A DNA stretch of 64,000 nt from Diorhabda sublineata (lineage: Eukaryota > Arthropoda > Insecta > Coleoptera > Chrysomelidae). A program made the position numbers and the translations under genes. Every line of letters begins with the position of its first letter. The first letter of the stretch is position 1. The notes beneath the pieces were generated by a model. It had not been told where the DNA came from and did no database searches. It worked only from the letters and a program-made list of their open reading frames with translations. The stretch spans positions 13,020,001 through 13,084,000 of the forward strand of contig NC_079482.1 of assembly GCF_026230105.1 (NCBI RefSeq), written 5' to 3'. Positions 1-12,152 of the stretch are shown here, one piece after another.

Positions 1-2569
1 AAAAAAAATATCCACGTGGAATACTTTGTCTTGATTCAGATATTTTGAACATATTCTAAAATTATGATTGAATTCTCTGGGATTTTTCAAGGAGCAGAGT
101 GGCTTGCGCTTGTTGATATGGAAATATGAATTTGTATATTAAAATTAAGTTTGCATAAGTTCTCTTTTCTAAAACTGAGTGTAACTAGTAGAATTTGATC
201 TAAAGTTACCTACTTTCATGTGGTAGTGATAGAAGTATAATCTCATGAACCTTCCGCCATAGAAAATATTAATGTTACAGTGTTAGTTTTCCTCTTGACA
301 AAAATTAGTCTCATGTTAATGACCACTAAAATTCATGATTTGAATATATATGATGTAATTCCAGCCCAAAGAGAGTTTCAATCCCTTGTGGAATTTCACT
401 TTAAGTATTTTTTACCACCGAAAATCAGAAGCTTCTCTACTTTCATTTGAAACTAAAAACAGACCAATGAAATTTGTTAATTCCAGATTATAATATATAA
501 ATACTGAAATTGATTTTGAAGATTTCAATTTTTGCTGGAATAAGCAATAAACGTATATGTTCGAATCAAGCTCTCTACGTGGTATATTTATTAATATATA
601 CTGATTTCTTCATACAAAGTTTAACGTAATATCGACTGTTCATGTTAATAGTAATTAATAAATCTGAATGAAACATGAAAAAAATTATTTGAAACACTTA
701 ACCATACAGTGGGCTGGAAACCGTAGATATATTGATTTCTAATTATTTTAGAAAGTTACGGCAGCACTGCATCCTCCTCTCAGTAATCCCTAAATTTCAT
801 CTTTCAGTCATCAGTCTAATGATGTTAATTTAGCCTAGATTTATTTTAGTGGTGCCAAACCGATGCGCCGTATTAGAATAGATAGATTTACATCGATTAC
901 CTGACCAAATTTTGGGACAGAGCAGTATTGATCTTACTAGCTTAGAAATTTAAAGTTGACAAATTGACAAAATAGTGTATAATTATTAATTGGAATCATT
1001 GACAACGATATTTTTCATCAAGGGGGAACAAAATACTTACACCAAAAAGGAAATGTCCAATAATGAAGAGGATTTTTCTTTTTTAGCTAAATTATCAACA
1101 TGCATTAGAAAGTTCTTACAGCTCACAGAAGTATCCTAATAATATGTTGAGGTAGTTAGTTTTTGTCTCCTTCAATTAGTGACCAGACCATTGAAAACTT
1201 TCTTAAAACATTCAAATATGTCATAGATAAAGAAATACTGAATACGACAGGGACAGATATGCCATACTCATAATTTTTGCGGAAATCCAGGCTCTGCTAG
1301 GCCCTCAATTCTTTATTGGCGTCAATTATTTGTTTAATTACTTGCGGTTGGTCAACAGTATCAGTACAAGAGTTCTCTAAGAAGTTCGATAATAAATTTA
1401 AAACTGATTACTTATTACTTATGACCAGGAATTTGGTATTTAATACGCGGACCGCAATGCAATTTTGTATAATCCTCACTAGTAGCCAACCCTAGATACA
1501 GACTTTCAAACACTTATTTGTGGATTATTGCTCGAGCAGTGCGGTAGGTATGAGTTTGGTTAGTTGATGTGTGTGGCCAAGAAGCGCAAGCCTTTATACT
1601 TTATATGTGCATGGGGTCATCTCACTACGTACCAACTGATGATTGCCTATTATTGGTATTAGGTTCGTTCCAACCCATCAAAACACGTCCTTGGTACGGT
1701 AACGATTCTACTCAACAGTGGTTAAGTGTTTTAACAGAGCAATTATCAATTTATGAACGATTTTGTAGTCCAATCGATCCAAGGTATCTTTTCTAAACCG
1801 TTCCAGAACATCTTTTCGATACTTGGTTGATAGCAAGTACTGTTACATGTTACTGTTACGTGCGTAGACGGAACGCTTCAATTGAGCGTGTTGAAACAAA
1901 TCTATTGTGGTCTGTCATGAGTCACTTTCGCACGCACGTTGATGCGTATTACATATGTTGGTAGACTAAAACAGCAAATAATAGTTTTTAAGACCCAACT
2001 TATGATTTTTGGTTAGTTCTGAACGTAGCAGTGATTATGTGGTTGTGTAGTAGAGTTTAATCCAATTATAATCCGATTCCAATTTATTTTCTCATTTACT
2101 ACTGTTCTATATTTATATTATTTACTTGAAGAACGGCTGAAATGGTAGTTTTCTTAAGAGATTGAAGATAGGGAGACAAGGGAAAATAATTGAATTACCA
2201 CTTCATTAACTATTCCTATTTCTAAATGACAACAATTGACGTAGAAGATATTCAATGGAATGAAATAATTTTAACCACTTGATAATTATAAGTGGTTATA
2301 GTAAAAGGAACCACTATTAAGGAATGGGTATGATGAAATAATTTTTGGTGAGAACTGATTTACGTTTTCTGGTCGCATATATGCCATAATATTCGTTTAA
2401 TAGGAAAAATATGATAGATGATAATAAAAACAACGACTATGGTATTAGTTGATTCGATCTATATATTTGGAATATTCAACTCAAAGTTGGACAACAAAAA
2501 AAAACTATTATTATAAAAAATAAAACGGTTTTGCATAAATAGTCCATGCTATATAAATCTTACAACTCA
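1..2569. other. AT-rich intergenic DNA, no gene recognised
   Basis: No coding region could be supported. An open frame at 1569-1796 (+) and some moderately GC-rich sequence around 1260-1900 could be remnants of an old repeat, but no domain or motif was recognised on either strand. Confidence 0.5.
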
Positions 2570-2750
2570 CAGTATGAAAATATTATCCCCCTCCAGCACC
2601 CCTTCTACAATTTTAAATAAGAAATTGGATCGTGGGGCACCTTATTAAAAAAGGAATCTAGTCCTCTGTTCAGCAATAATTTTTTTTTAAATTTGGTGCA
2701 ATTATAACTGAGAAAATTAATTTTTAAGATGTAAAATTTTGATAATGTTT
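2570..2750 (+). repeat. left terminal inverted repeat of the 2.57-4.11 kb element
   Basis: Pairs in inverted orientation with 3915-4114. Recognisable shared blocks include the terminal CAGNATGAAA, a C-rich run (CCCCCTC), the TTAAATAAGAAAT block and the AAATTTGGTGCAAT block. The two arms differ by many substitutions and short indels, indicating an old insertion. Confidence 0.82.
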
Positions 2751-2912
2751 CTATCAAAGTGCAAAACGACCACCCTATTTTCTGCTAAACATCAGGAAAA
2801 AATATTCAAAGTAAAAAAGCCATATAAAAAATTAATATGAATCTAGTAGGCTGCTGTCATTTAGGTATTTAAAGATGTAAGTATAATATTTGTGCACATA
2901 TTAAATTTGATT

Positions 2913-3836
2913 ATGTGTCATTTGACCGAAGTTCAAAGGATAGAAATTTTAATCATAATTGGTTGTGGTAATAAAGCAAGAAATCCAAAAGAGGTTTGGG
3001 ACTTTTTTAATAATAAATACCCTGGTCAACACGTTTCGCAGTCTAGAGTTAGCAAAATTTGAAAAAAGTCTCTAGAAACTAGACATGTGAAAAATATTGA
3101 GAATATTGAGACGTACTTCTAAAGATAGAGGAAAATTGGCATAAGACAACTTGATAACTTACCACCAACAATAATTTGTTTTTTCTATAAAGTAAAATTT
3201 CACCCTATAAGGTACAGTTGGTTCAGGAATTAAGTGAAGATGATCGTGATAGAAAGCAAGAATTTTGTGAATCGATGATGGACAGAATGAACGAAGATTT
3301 GCAGTTCGTAAACAAAGCAGTTTTTTCTGATCAATCGACAGTTCATTTAAACGGAACGGTTAACAAAAAGAACTGTAGATATTGGAGCAGAGAAAATTCT
3401 CATTCGATGTATGAGGCTCACAATTAATATCCTAAAAAAAACGAATGCTTGTGCTGGTTATTAACAATAAAATTATGTGCGCTTATTTTTTTGAGGGTAC
3501 AGTTAATGGTGAGGTTTATCTAGATCTAATTTCTTAGTGCCTACATTACAAATACTTTTTACTGATGTTAATAATTCAAATGAGATAGATCGATCTATTA
3601 ACTACTAACAAGACGGAGCATGTACAGCTAGAAATTTTTTCGAATAGATGAATTGGAAGACGTGGAACGAATGGCCGGCTAGATCCGTCGATTTGACTCC
3701 TCCCGACTACTTCTTATGGGGTTATTCAAAATCTAAATCTATTATAACGGAAGAAATAAACAAAATAACCCCTGAGGTCATATATAATGTTTTACGAGAA
3801 TTTTTATTGTCAAGAAGTGAATTAAGGTCATTTTGA
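2913..3836 (+). pseudogene. mariner-like transposase, broken
   Basis: This would encode the DDE/D transposase of the surrounding element. The start reads MCHLTEVQRIEILIIIG, the helix-turn-helix opening typical of long-TIR arthropod mariner relatives, and continues to SQSRVSKI before an in-frame stop. The next open segment (3218-3427) carries VFSDQSTVHLNG, which contains the first catalytic Asp, and then NKKNCRYWS, a family landmark. A segment near 3612 reads QDGA (second catalytic Asp). The segment at 3648-3836 has WPARSVDLTPPDYFLWGY, with the third acidic residue. Stops and frame changes separate the parts, so no full protein can be made. Its order and strand fit the two inverted repeats. 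Confidence 0.85.
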
Positions 3837-3914
3837 ACATTTACGAGTAGTTTAATTATAGAGTACATTGAAAAATACATTCTAAATTTTGTATAGAGAC
3901 AGTTTTGTGACAGA

Positions 3915-4114
3915 GATATTATCAAAATTTTACATCTTAAAAATTGATTTGCTCAGTTTTGATTGCACCAAATTTGAAAAAACTTCATATTGCTGAACAG
4001 AGGACTGATATCCGTTTCCAACAATGTGCCACACGACCCCATTTCTTATTTAAAATTTTCAAGGGGGTATAAGCACCCCCTCGAAAATTCGGAGGGCTAT
4101 AATATTTCATCCTG
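3915..4114 (-). repeat. right terminal inverted repeat of the 2.57-4.11 kb element
   Basis: Inverted partner of 2570-2750. It contains the complementary blocks ATTGCACCAAATTT, ATTTCTTATTTAAAA and the terminal CATCCTG, followed by TA. Confidence 0.82.
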
Positions 4115-4737
4115 TAAATTTAAGAATTAAAATTGACTTGTCTTTTGTTTTTTCACATGGTACCTATACGCTATAATTGAATTTATTCCATACACCGCTT
4201 TGTATATTAGTAAATACTCTTCACCAATTTGTAGCCAGATTTGTTTTTAAGAATTATTATTTTATAGAGCTTATCTTGGTATACATCGGTCTTCACTTTC
4301 TTCTGAAGCTTCCGTCGCTAGATTTAAAGACCGTTATGAAATGGGAATTTCTTAAAATTTCCAGTGAGAGTCACTATAGATGTGCGATTTGATCTTATAT
4401 TCACTGATTCCTGCAAAAAAGCAAAAAAAAACGTGATGCACAATCTATTCAATTGATATTTTATGAATATTCTTATGCAGTTTATTGATGGCGTGTGTTT
4501 TTCTATTTTCCTTTTTGCCTTTATTTTCTTTACGTCAAGGAAGTCTGAGATCTATTATGTGATGCTCGGTAACAACATCAAGCAAACGAGCTGTTTTGCT
4601 TGAAGGAAAATTCAGTCCCGCTATAAGCTCTTCTTTTTTTGGCATGTATCAAGTCAAAGTGAATAAAATTAGTTGGAGTGAGAGGCTTTTTTCACATCTA
4701 TACGATCTGAGATATATATTATTTTATATTTTAATGT
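4115..4737. other. intergenic DNA, nothing recognised
   Basis: Short open frames occur here (for example 4177-4392 +), but none shows a motif or family resemblance. Confidence 0.4.
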
Positions 4738-4866
4738 TTCTAAATGTGCTTGATTTTAGGTCTCTTCTATTTTAAAATTTTAAAAATTTAATTTGAAACA
4801 GTTTTTTTAATAATTTTTGCAAGATTGATAAAATTGACGTTTCGACTTTTCTTTAAGTCTTTATTT
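4738..4866 (-). repeat. Penelope-like terminal repeat fragment, copy 1
   Basis: Read on the - strand, this segment matches 41681-41780 (+). Both contain GACTTAAA-C/G-AAAAGT, then the block GAAACGTC, and end with the block GACCTAAAATCAAG followed by CATTTAG. The motif GTCGAAACGTC after a short GACTT/AAGTC hairpin resembles the hammerhead-ribozyme-containing terminal repeats known from Penelope-like retroelements. The canonical CUGAUGA part of the ribozyme core is not seen, so activity is not implied. No reverse transcriptase was found next to this copy. Confidence 0.55.
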
Positions 4867-5284
4867 AAATATATTTATATTTTTATCCACCTCTAAGTAT
4901 AGATGCTCTAGATTCTGTTCAGCCAAGTCTTTTTCACTACTACCTTATTCTGTTACTTTTAAATATTACGTAGTGACACAGTATTTTGATCGCAGCATTG
5001 GTTTCATGTAATTTCCACTTTATATGCAGACTATTAAAATGATGTGCGAAATGGTAGTATCAAGGAAAGTTATGCGTATAGTAGACTATTGCTGTAGAGA
5101 TCATCCATGCTCCACTTCACTAAAAAACTAGAGACAATAATTTTGTTTACATTTAAAATTGTACTTGTGGGAAAATTTAACTAATATATTTGTCTTTCTA
5201 CAAGGTATCTCCCATAAGAAAGTTTTGAGAAAAGTTAATTGAAAAAATAAGTGTTATACATATATCAAAATTCATTACTTGAGA

Positions 5285-6060
5285 ATTTATTTCTCAAACC
5301 CAAATGTAAACCGTTGCCTTCACAGTATTCATTTAATCGAGCACTAAAATTGCATAAGTCGGCTCGGTAGGTACTCCTATTTACTGTAATGGCTGCCATT
5401 TCAAGACGGATATTTCTTAATTGTGTCAGGTTTATACGCGTAAACTTTAGATTAGACTTAACTCCACGGGAAAAAGGAGATCAATTTGCCAGGAAAAATT
5501 TTTCACGAAATTATTATAATCATCGAAATTTTGTCAAATTCACTATAACTGTGCGTCCTTTTTCATCTTCAAACAAGTAAGTGCCTCTGAATCCTCGCAC
5601 TGAAATCACAGCCCATATAGTCACTTTAGGCAAATGTAGCGATTTCTGATGTTTGTGTTTTGGATTGGTTGTCCTCCAGTAGCGCCAATAGCTTGTTGAT
5701 GTATCCATTAAGATGATAATGAGCTTCTTCTGAAAACAGGATTTTGGTAAACGTTGTAAAGAAGAATTTAACCAGCATCCTGAGGCTAAAATTCTTGCAC
5801 CAACTGAATTTTGTAAGGATGCAACCCCAAATCTTTTTGCAATGCAGAATAATGATTCACGTTTTTAACAACAACATGCTTCCGAATAGACAAGAAGGGC
5901 TCGGCACGAACAGACCGAGTAACACTGTCTCTAGTGTTAATCCGGTTTAAAACAATATAAGACTTTATTCTGAAGAAATCCTCAAAATTTATTATAGGAA
6001 TACTCCCAAAATAGAGGAGGAGTTTCGTTATTTTTAAATATGATGAAAAATAGTCCAAAA
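5285..6060 (-). pseudogene. mariner-like transposase remnant (second family)
   Basis: On the - strand the upstream part (about 5786-6058) ends in LGLHPYKIQLVQEF, a landmark before the catalytic domain of many insect mariner-like transposases. It is followed, in shifted frames, by EAHYHLNGYINK and, at 5520-5708, by KVTIWAVISVRGFRGTYLFED, matching the region between the first two catalytic residues. Further on, near 5430-5300, SKVYAYKPDTIKKYP matches the C-terminal part after the third catalytic residue. Much of the segment around the second and third acidic residues is missing. Several frame changes and stops show it is dead. No clear terminal repeats were found. The + strand open frames in this interval are shadows. 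Confidence 0.72.
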
Positions 6061-6084
6061 GATCCTACTTTCTAAACTTGAAAA

Positions 6085-6600
6085 CGAATTAAAGATGTAA
6101 GATCTTATAAGCTTGCTCCATATTATAATCAAAATACTAGTTAGAATACTGAGTCCTATTCTATGTCGACTATACATATCTAACTTGCCTACAATTAACA
6201 GTGCCTTAACAGTCATATTTTTCGATGATATTATGATTTGTTCTATGCTCGAGAAACTAAACCAGCATTTGAAATTTTGCAATCTTACCTAGATGGTTTA
6301 CAAGCATGGCTGAAACTGAATGAATAAAAGTCAATGGAATAAAATCCGTTCGTATAACAACATGAAGAGAACGGCTGTTATGTGACTTAATAAGAAGGAA
6401 CGTACTTCTAAATACATTTGGACCAAAAACTAACGTGAAAAGAACATATCTTCACAAAAACGGAACAGCTTGGTCTCAAGCTGCACAGACTCTTCTGGAT
6501 TATTGGATGGAACTACAAGCTATCTCTTGAGAAAAAAGTCTTTTTCATAATAATGTTTTCAACACTTTTATTATCACATTGTTTTAGCTTATCAAATATA
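6085..6600 (+). pseudogene. jockey-like LINE reverse transcriptase fragment
   Basis: The + strand reads SPILCRLYISNLPTINS and then VIFFDDIMICS, corresponding to the RT palm block that ends in the catalytic F/YADD motif (here FFDD). It goes on in another frame with FEILQSYLDGLQAWLKLN and, after more frame changes, KNIFTKTEQLGLKLHRLFW and YKLSLEKK. This order is that of RT motifs C to E and the thumb of jockey-clade non-LTR retrotransposons. The first half of the RT and the endonuclease are absent, and frameshifts occur every 30-60 codons. It is an isolated old fragment abutting the mariner-like remnant. Confidence 0.7.
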
Positions 6601-9600
6601 GGTACGTTGTAATTATAATGTATTCAGGAAAACCACTGGATTATTATTACTACATACAGAGTGAGTTTTATGTATGGAACGCCTCAATTTTCTCGGAAAC
6701 GGCTTTTACCTACGATATTTATAAATTTTTGTGTACAAGGATCGATATTATAGTAGTACTTACATTGTTGTCAGATCTTTCCTTTTTCGGAAAAATAAAG
6801 AACTTTATAAAAATCGTTTCCAAGATCATTGAGGTGTTGCATATAAAACTCACTCTGTATATATTCAACTAGTTCTCATATTAATTTATTAGTGTATAGT
6901 CACAGTATTGTAAATTAAATGGGAAAATAAACAAAAGGTTATTTCTGTTGTATGCTTGTGAAACAAAAATTTCATTATTACTTGTTATGCTGATTATGTC
7001 CTCTGGATTCTAAAATGGAAAACTTGAGTAAATATTGTTGTTATTTGCTTAGTTCAATTCTTACTCAGATCCATACCAATATCGTGCTGTATGCTATGTG
7101 GCAATTCTATTCTAAAAACCAATAATTAGAGTCAACGGAATAACCAAATGCCCCCCACAATTGCAGGAGTGACTGAGGCTCTAATTGAAAAAAGAAAACA
7201 TCCGTTACTTTTTAACAACATGGCATATTTGTCAGAAATCAGACATGGAGCTTTAATTTGCACTGAAAAATGGTCAGTAGTATAGTGATAATTATTACTT
7301 TCTAAAAATGAAAAAATATATGACAATAAATAATATTATAATTTATAATTTAGGTTATTAAGTTATTGGAATTGATATGTACCTACAGACCATGAACCAA
7401 TTATAATGTTTTAAAAATATGTTTCAAATGAACATCCAAAATATCAACAAGACTCCAAATTTATTTTAAAACTATCAGCCGACTTTAATAAATAAATGAA
7501 GATCTAGTCGTAGAAATAATTCGATTCTAATAATTGTGAAACTTGATATACGAGGGTTATACGAAATTTATATTTATTGTGTATCATTACAATATATTAG
7601 TAGTATCTTTATTTTGATATAATATATCGAATTCTTATGTTTCACAATTACAGTAGATATGAATATATAGTTTGTTGTATTTTTTCAATTTCTTGTGTTA
7701 GGTAAATCAGTTTTTTATAAATACACTTTATCATCGTGGGCAATATATATTGTTTCTAAAAACATGCGTTTTTGTAGTTATTTTTCACAAAAAAACGCCT
7801 CATCGAAATTACTTGAGCTCATAGGTTTATATCATTTTTTATTTGGATTTTATTATATTGAGCACTATGAGCAGTATCCAAAGAATTATAATTGATGAAA
7901 ACTTTGTTCAAAAATGTACAAAACATGAATGAAAAGTTATGGTTTAAATTATTTTGGAAATTGTCAACTAAAATGACAGTGGAAGGTATATTTGTATATT
8001 TGTGATCGTTTATTCTAGTATATAAATATCGCGAAGTCATTCCTATGTAAATTTCTGTAACTAACGGAGAGCGTATTTTCTCATTTATGACATACTTATT
8101 TTATGTTTAGATAAGATATATTTTAACTCTGTACATAATTGTATTAGGTTTAGTTAATAGTGTATCATTTATTTCTTGGTTTGGATTTATTTCTATATTT
8201 GGGAAGTTGTGAAACGTTGTTCGAAAATTTCATCAATTTCATTTTTAGGATATTGACTATTCATTAAGATAGTTTTAGGTTTTATAATTACTTAGATAAG
8301 ATATTTGGGTGAGATTAGTTTTATTATTCTATTTGTTTAGAATATATTCATACTATTATTTGTGGTGTGAATTATGATTCAGTCTAAAACTGGAAAGGCA
8401 GAGCATTTTTTTATAAAAAAAGGACACACAGATTAGGCAACTCTATATGATCTTCCGTATGTTATAATAAGATATAAAAATATACGACAGCTTATTCCAA
8501 ATTTTCAAACCCAGATTTCTCTACGATATCCACTCTATATAACAGTTTCTTGTTTACCAACATGATTATATTATTGTATGAACTGTGGAGATAACATAGA
8601 CTTCTCACTTAATATTCCTTTACTGCTAGAATATTTATAATATTCCTTTAGTTCAACAAAAAATAGCGGACGAGAACATTTTCTTTTATGTAAAACTTAT
8701 TTTATAACGTCAAATTTTTACTGCTGTAAAAATAAAAAACATATTGAAACTGCATTCTTCAATTACTAACAACTATCTCATTTACTCCGCAAAATAAAAG
8801 ATTTTTTGATACTAATGCTTTATATTAAAATAGCTTCTAAACACATAATTGGAATATATTAAAAAAAATGGAGATAAATTTCATATCATGTCGTTTTTCT
8901 TAGTCATCTTAATACTGAATGACAGAAACGAATTATATACCTTAATATTAATGCAAAATTCTCTACTCATGATAATCAACTAGTTTGAGACTAAAACTAT
9001 TAACTGATGATGGTTATAATTATGAAAGGAAAGAAATTTGAATGCATATGAATATACTCAAGAACACTAGGAATTTGTTATTTCAAAAAGCTACACATTT
9101 AAAAAAAAAACGTGTTTTTTCCCTAACAAAAGTTTCAACCGAAATGCGTCAGACATAGAAAACACATTTCATCTGTTATAAAGCCAAATGAAGATCATTG
9201 AGAATAATAATGGGAGAATTGCAGCCTTTCTTCTGATAAATCGAAGTACAATCACGAAAATATTCCTAAATTTATAACGACTACATGTGGTTAGCCAAAT
9301 TCATCAATGAGGTTAAGAATAGTAACATTGGAGAAGTTTAACGTGGAAACAATAATTGCTTGAACTTAATTTATATGGCAAGAAACCAATTGTCTCTTTC
9401 TATTTATTGTCTGATTACGAAAGCCGAATATTACATATCGTCGCACATATGTAGATTTCTAGGAATTAGGCGGTCGAAATCCCAATAATCGACTAATGAC
9501 AAACAATATTTTTTTCCTGGAATAGTAGACTACCTGACGAACAATAGCCAACCCCACTCACATCCCTAGACTGCGCGAGCGCACTGCATTACTAGTCGAA

Positions 9601-10052
9601 ACTTGATTGTCGCACTTACTGCACGTGAAAGTACTTGACGCCCTTTTCGTATATCATTTTCTTCGGTGAATATTTTATGTGTCGTTTCATATTTGCTTGT
9701 TTAAGTGATGGATACCAATAATACAGGTAAGCCTTTATTAAATTAATATGAAATTGTATTAAATATGTTGTCAATAAATGACTTAATGAGCCGTCAAAAA
9801 TACCCTTTTTTAGAAATGTTTTTTCTTTATTTTTCAATTTCAATCGAGAAAAAATTTACTTCCGCACCTTTCCGAGTTACATTTTTGATTTCATTATATA
9901 GTATAAAGTCTTAAAATCAGCTGCTAGTTTTTGCTAGTTTTAAAAATAAACGAGTTTAAAATTTTTTTGACAAAAATAGGAAAAAATCGGATTTTATGTT
10001 TTTGTGTTAATATTATTTTTTTATTGTTATAGGTTCACCTGGCTGCTCGGGG
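6601..10052. other. AT-rich intergenic DNA, no gene recognised
   Basis: About 3.4 kb with only short open frames and poly-A/T tracts. A small inverted repeat (TAATTGTGAAAC at 7531-7542 against its complement at about 7639-7650, about 100 bases apart) is the only structure noticed. No left end for the Transib remnant at 10 kb could be found here. Confidence 0.45.
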
Positions 10053-11833
10053 GTGAAAATGTTGACTCGTAAATACCTCTTCGATAAAATGAACGAGCAA
10101 CATTCATTATCGATAAATGAAAAAATTAAATATTTAGAAAATTATTTACTCGTGTGTTATGGGGACACAGAAGAACATAAAAATGTGATAAAAAAGAAGT
10201 TTTCGTATTTTAAATGTGATTTGATAAAGAGGTGGTCTCGGGCGCATAGAATACTTGAGAACTTTTTGGCGGCCAATAATTCTTGGGTGGAAACAACATT
10301 TGAGATCCCCGTAGACACGCATCAAAGGCCAGGACGACCTACTAAATCTTTTACCGAATCTAGCGAAAGAACAAAGAGAAGAAAAACTGAAGGAGTTCGC
10401 GCATCTTACGACGAAGAAGTAATTGTTCACGCGGCACAAGTAATTTTACAAACAGAAGGAAAAAGAAACGCGTCTACTGTTTTAAAAGACACGTCTACGT
10501 CTAAGAGTGACGTCTACCTGCGCAGAAGGAAACAATCTTTGTTGTATCACACTGTAACCAGATGATCCCTCTTCTTAGAAGAAGTCTTACTCACACTTGA
10601 TGCCGTTGAAAGGAACTCGTTACTGTTAATCTGCAAAAGGGGTTGTGACGGCTCTCAACAAGCCCAGTTTAAACAAAGGCTCTCAAACGAAGATGAATCT
10701 GATACTAATATTTTTATAAGCTCATTTGTGCCTCTACGAATTGTTTGTGGTGAGGATAAAAGTAAAATCGTGTGGCAAAATCTACTAACTCCATCTTCAC
10801 CTAGGTATTGCCGTCCAATAATATTTAGATTCGTAAAAGAATCTACAGACATCACAAAAGAAGAAATCAATTATGTAATGAATAGTGTAAACTCATTAAA
10901 CTTGGACGAAATTTGACCTCAATGGAGAGAATTTTTTTTTCAACATAGTTTTAAAATGACTATGGTTGACTGAAAGGTCTGCAATGCAGCTACAGACACC
11001 AAATCGACCAGCAGATGTTATATATGTGGAGCTACATCAAAAGATTTTAACGATTTATAAAAAAAAATGATGTATGCCCTGAAGGTCTTGAATTTGGCCT
11101 TTCCGTATTACATGCAAGAATCCGGATATTCGAAAGTGTGCTGCATTTAGCATATAAATTGTCCGTGAAAAAATATCGCGAAAGACGAACTGAAGAAGAA
11201 AAAAATCAAGAAAAGCAGAAGAAACTTGATATTCAGCAAAGATTTAGAGAGGATACAGGTCTCTCAGGTCGATATGCCAAAAAGTAACTTCGGAAACACA
11301 AACGATGGAAATACCAGCAGAAGATTCTTCGAGAACCCTGAATTGGCTGCAGAAATCACTGGGATAAGTTATGACTTGATTATTAGATTAAAAGTGATAT
11401 TAGAAGCCATAAGATTGACGTAGCAAAATATAATAAATACGCCATGGAAACTACGAAACTATATGTTACATTATATGGCTAGCATCCTATCACTCCAACG
11501 ATGCATAAGGTCTTAATTCATGGAGCTTCAATAATAGAAAATTCGTTGTTGCCGATAGGGCAACTTTCGGAAGAAGCTGCCGAAGCCCGCAATAAACATT
11601 TTAGGTCTTATCGCCTAAACTTTGCTCGCAAGTTTTCGAGGGAAGAATGCAATTTAGATATTTATCATAGGTTACTATTAACATCCGATCCATTTATTAG
11701 TTCCATGAGAAAGACCAAAAAAACCGCTTCAAAATTATTTTTGCCTGAGACAATGCAGCTATTAATTCCTGCTGAGCCAAACCTACCAATGGAAATTGAT
11801 GAAAGCGGCGAAAATTTAAATGTAGATGAATAA
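10053..11833 (+). pseudogene. Transib transposase (RAG1-related), decayed
   Basis: This resembles the Transib family of cut-and-paste transposases, from which the RAG1 recombinase core derives. The N-terminal open part (170 codons) has QRPGRPTKSF, an AT-hook-like GRP motif comparable in place to the RAG1 nonamer-binding region. After an in-frame TGA (10563-10565) the same frame continues with GCDGSQQAQFKQR, matching the block of the first catalytic Asp, then PLRIVCGEDKSKIVWQN. After another stop come CNAATDTKSTSRCYICGATS (a zinc-binding CxxC pair), then FGLSVLHARIRIFES, NFGNTNDGNTSRRFFENPEL and, at 11501-11833, IIENSLLPIGQLSEEAAEAR, aligning with the RAG1 segment holding the catalytic Glu. 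Several stops and frameshifts make it non-functional. Confidence 0.85.
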
Positions 11834-12133
11834 GTCTCCAATGTATGATTGATACTTTTTAGTGATTATCTATTTAGCTTACGTAACTTCAATATTGTAA
11901 AACGAATGTAAAGATCCTTTTAATAATATAATATATTCACTTACTCGTTAGAACAAAATAAAATTTGTTTCATTTAATAATACATACCTGAAAGTATTAC
12001 TAAAACGTAGACAGCTGTCCCTCCTTGGAAAAAGCCATGAGTATGTCATATGTATTTCAATATAATATTAAAAAACACTTTGAAATCAACTACGATCTCG
12101 AATAAAATATTTTTTGATAAAAAATCACAAGTA

Positions 12134-12152
12134 GGTGCGCCTAACCACCGTG
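12134..12152 (-). repeat. possible right end of the Transib element
   Basis: Read on the - strand this begins CACGGTGGTTAGGCGCACC. CACGGTG differs at one base from the recombination-signal heptamer CACAGTG, and Transib ends start in this way. It lies about 300 bases after the transposase, on the expected side and in the expected orientation. No matching left end was found, so it is unconfirmed. Confidence 0.4.

Larger units (their letters stand above)
2570..4114 (+). mobile_element. mariner-like DNA transposon with long terminal inverted repeats
   Basis: The two ends are inverted copies of each other. The left end begins CAGTATGAAAATATTAT and the reverse complement of the right end begins CAGGATGAAATATTAT. 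Similarity continues inward for about 200 bases, including the shared stretch TGAACAGAGGACT (left end, read on the opposite strand) and the segment that reads TTTTACATCTTAAAAATT at the right. A broken transposase sits between them on the + strand. The right side is followed by TA, but the left flank is not, so the target-site duplication has decayed or the left end is slightly misplaced. The element is about 1.55 kb, the size expected for a mariner/Tc1-type unit. It cannot be autonomous because its gene is interrupted. Confidence 0.85.

Noticed and set aside
1150..1800. Retrotransposon pol fragment in the first 2 kb
   Set aside because: Frames were read on both strands and no RT, integrase or protease motif was found.
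4738..4866. Active hammerhead ribozyme
   Set aside because: The hairpin and GAAAC part are present, but no CUGAUGA core or closing stems could be found, so activity is not claimed.
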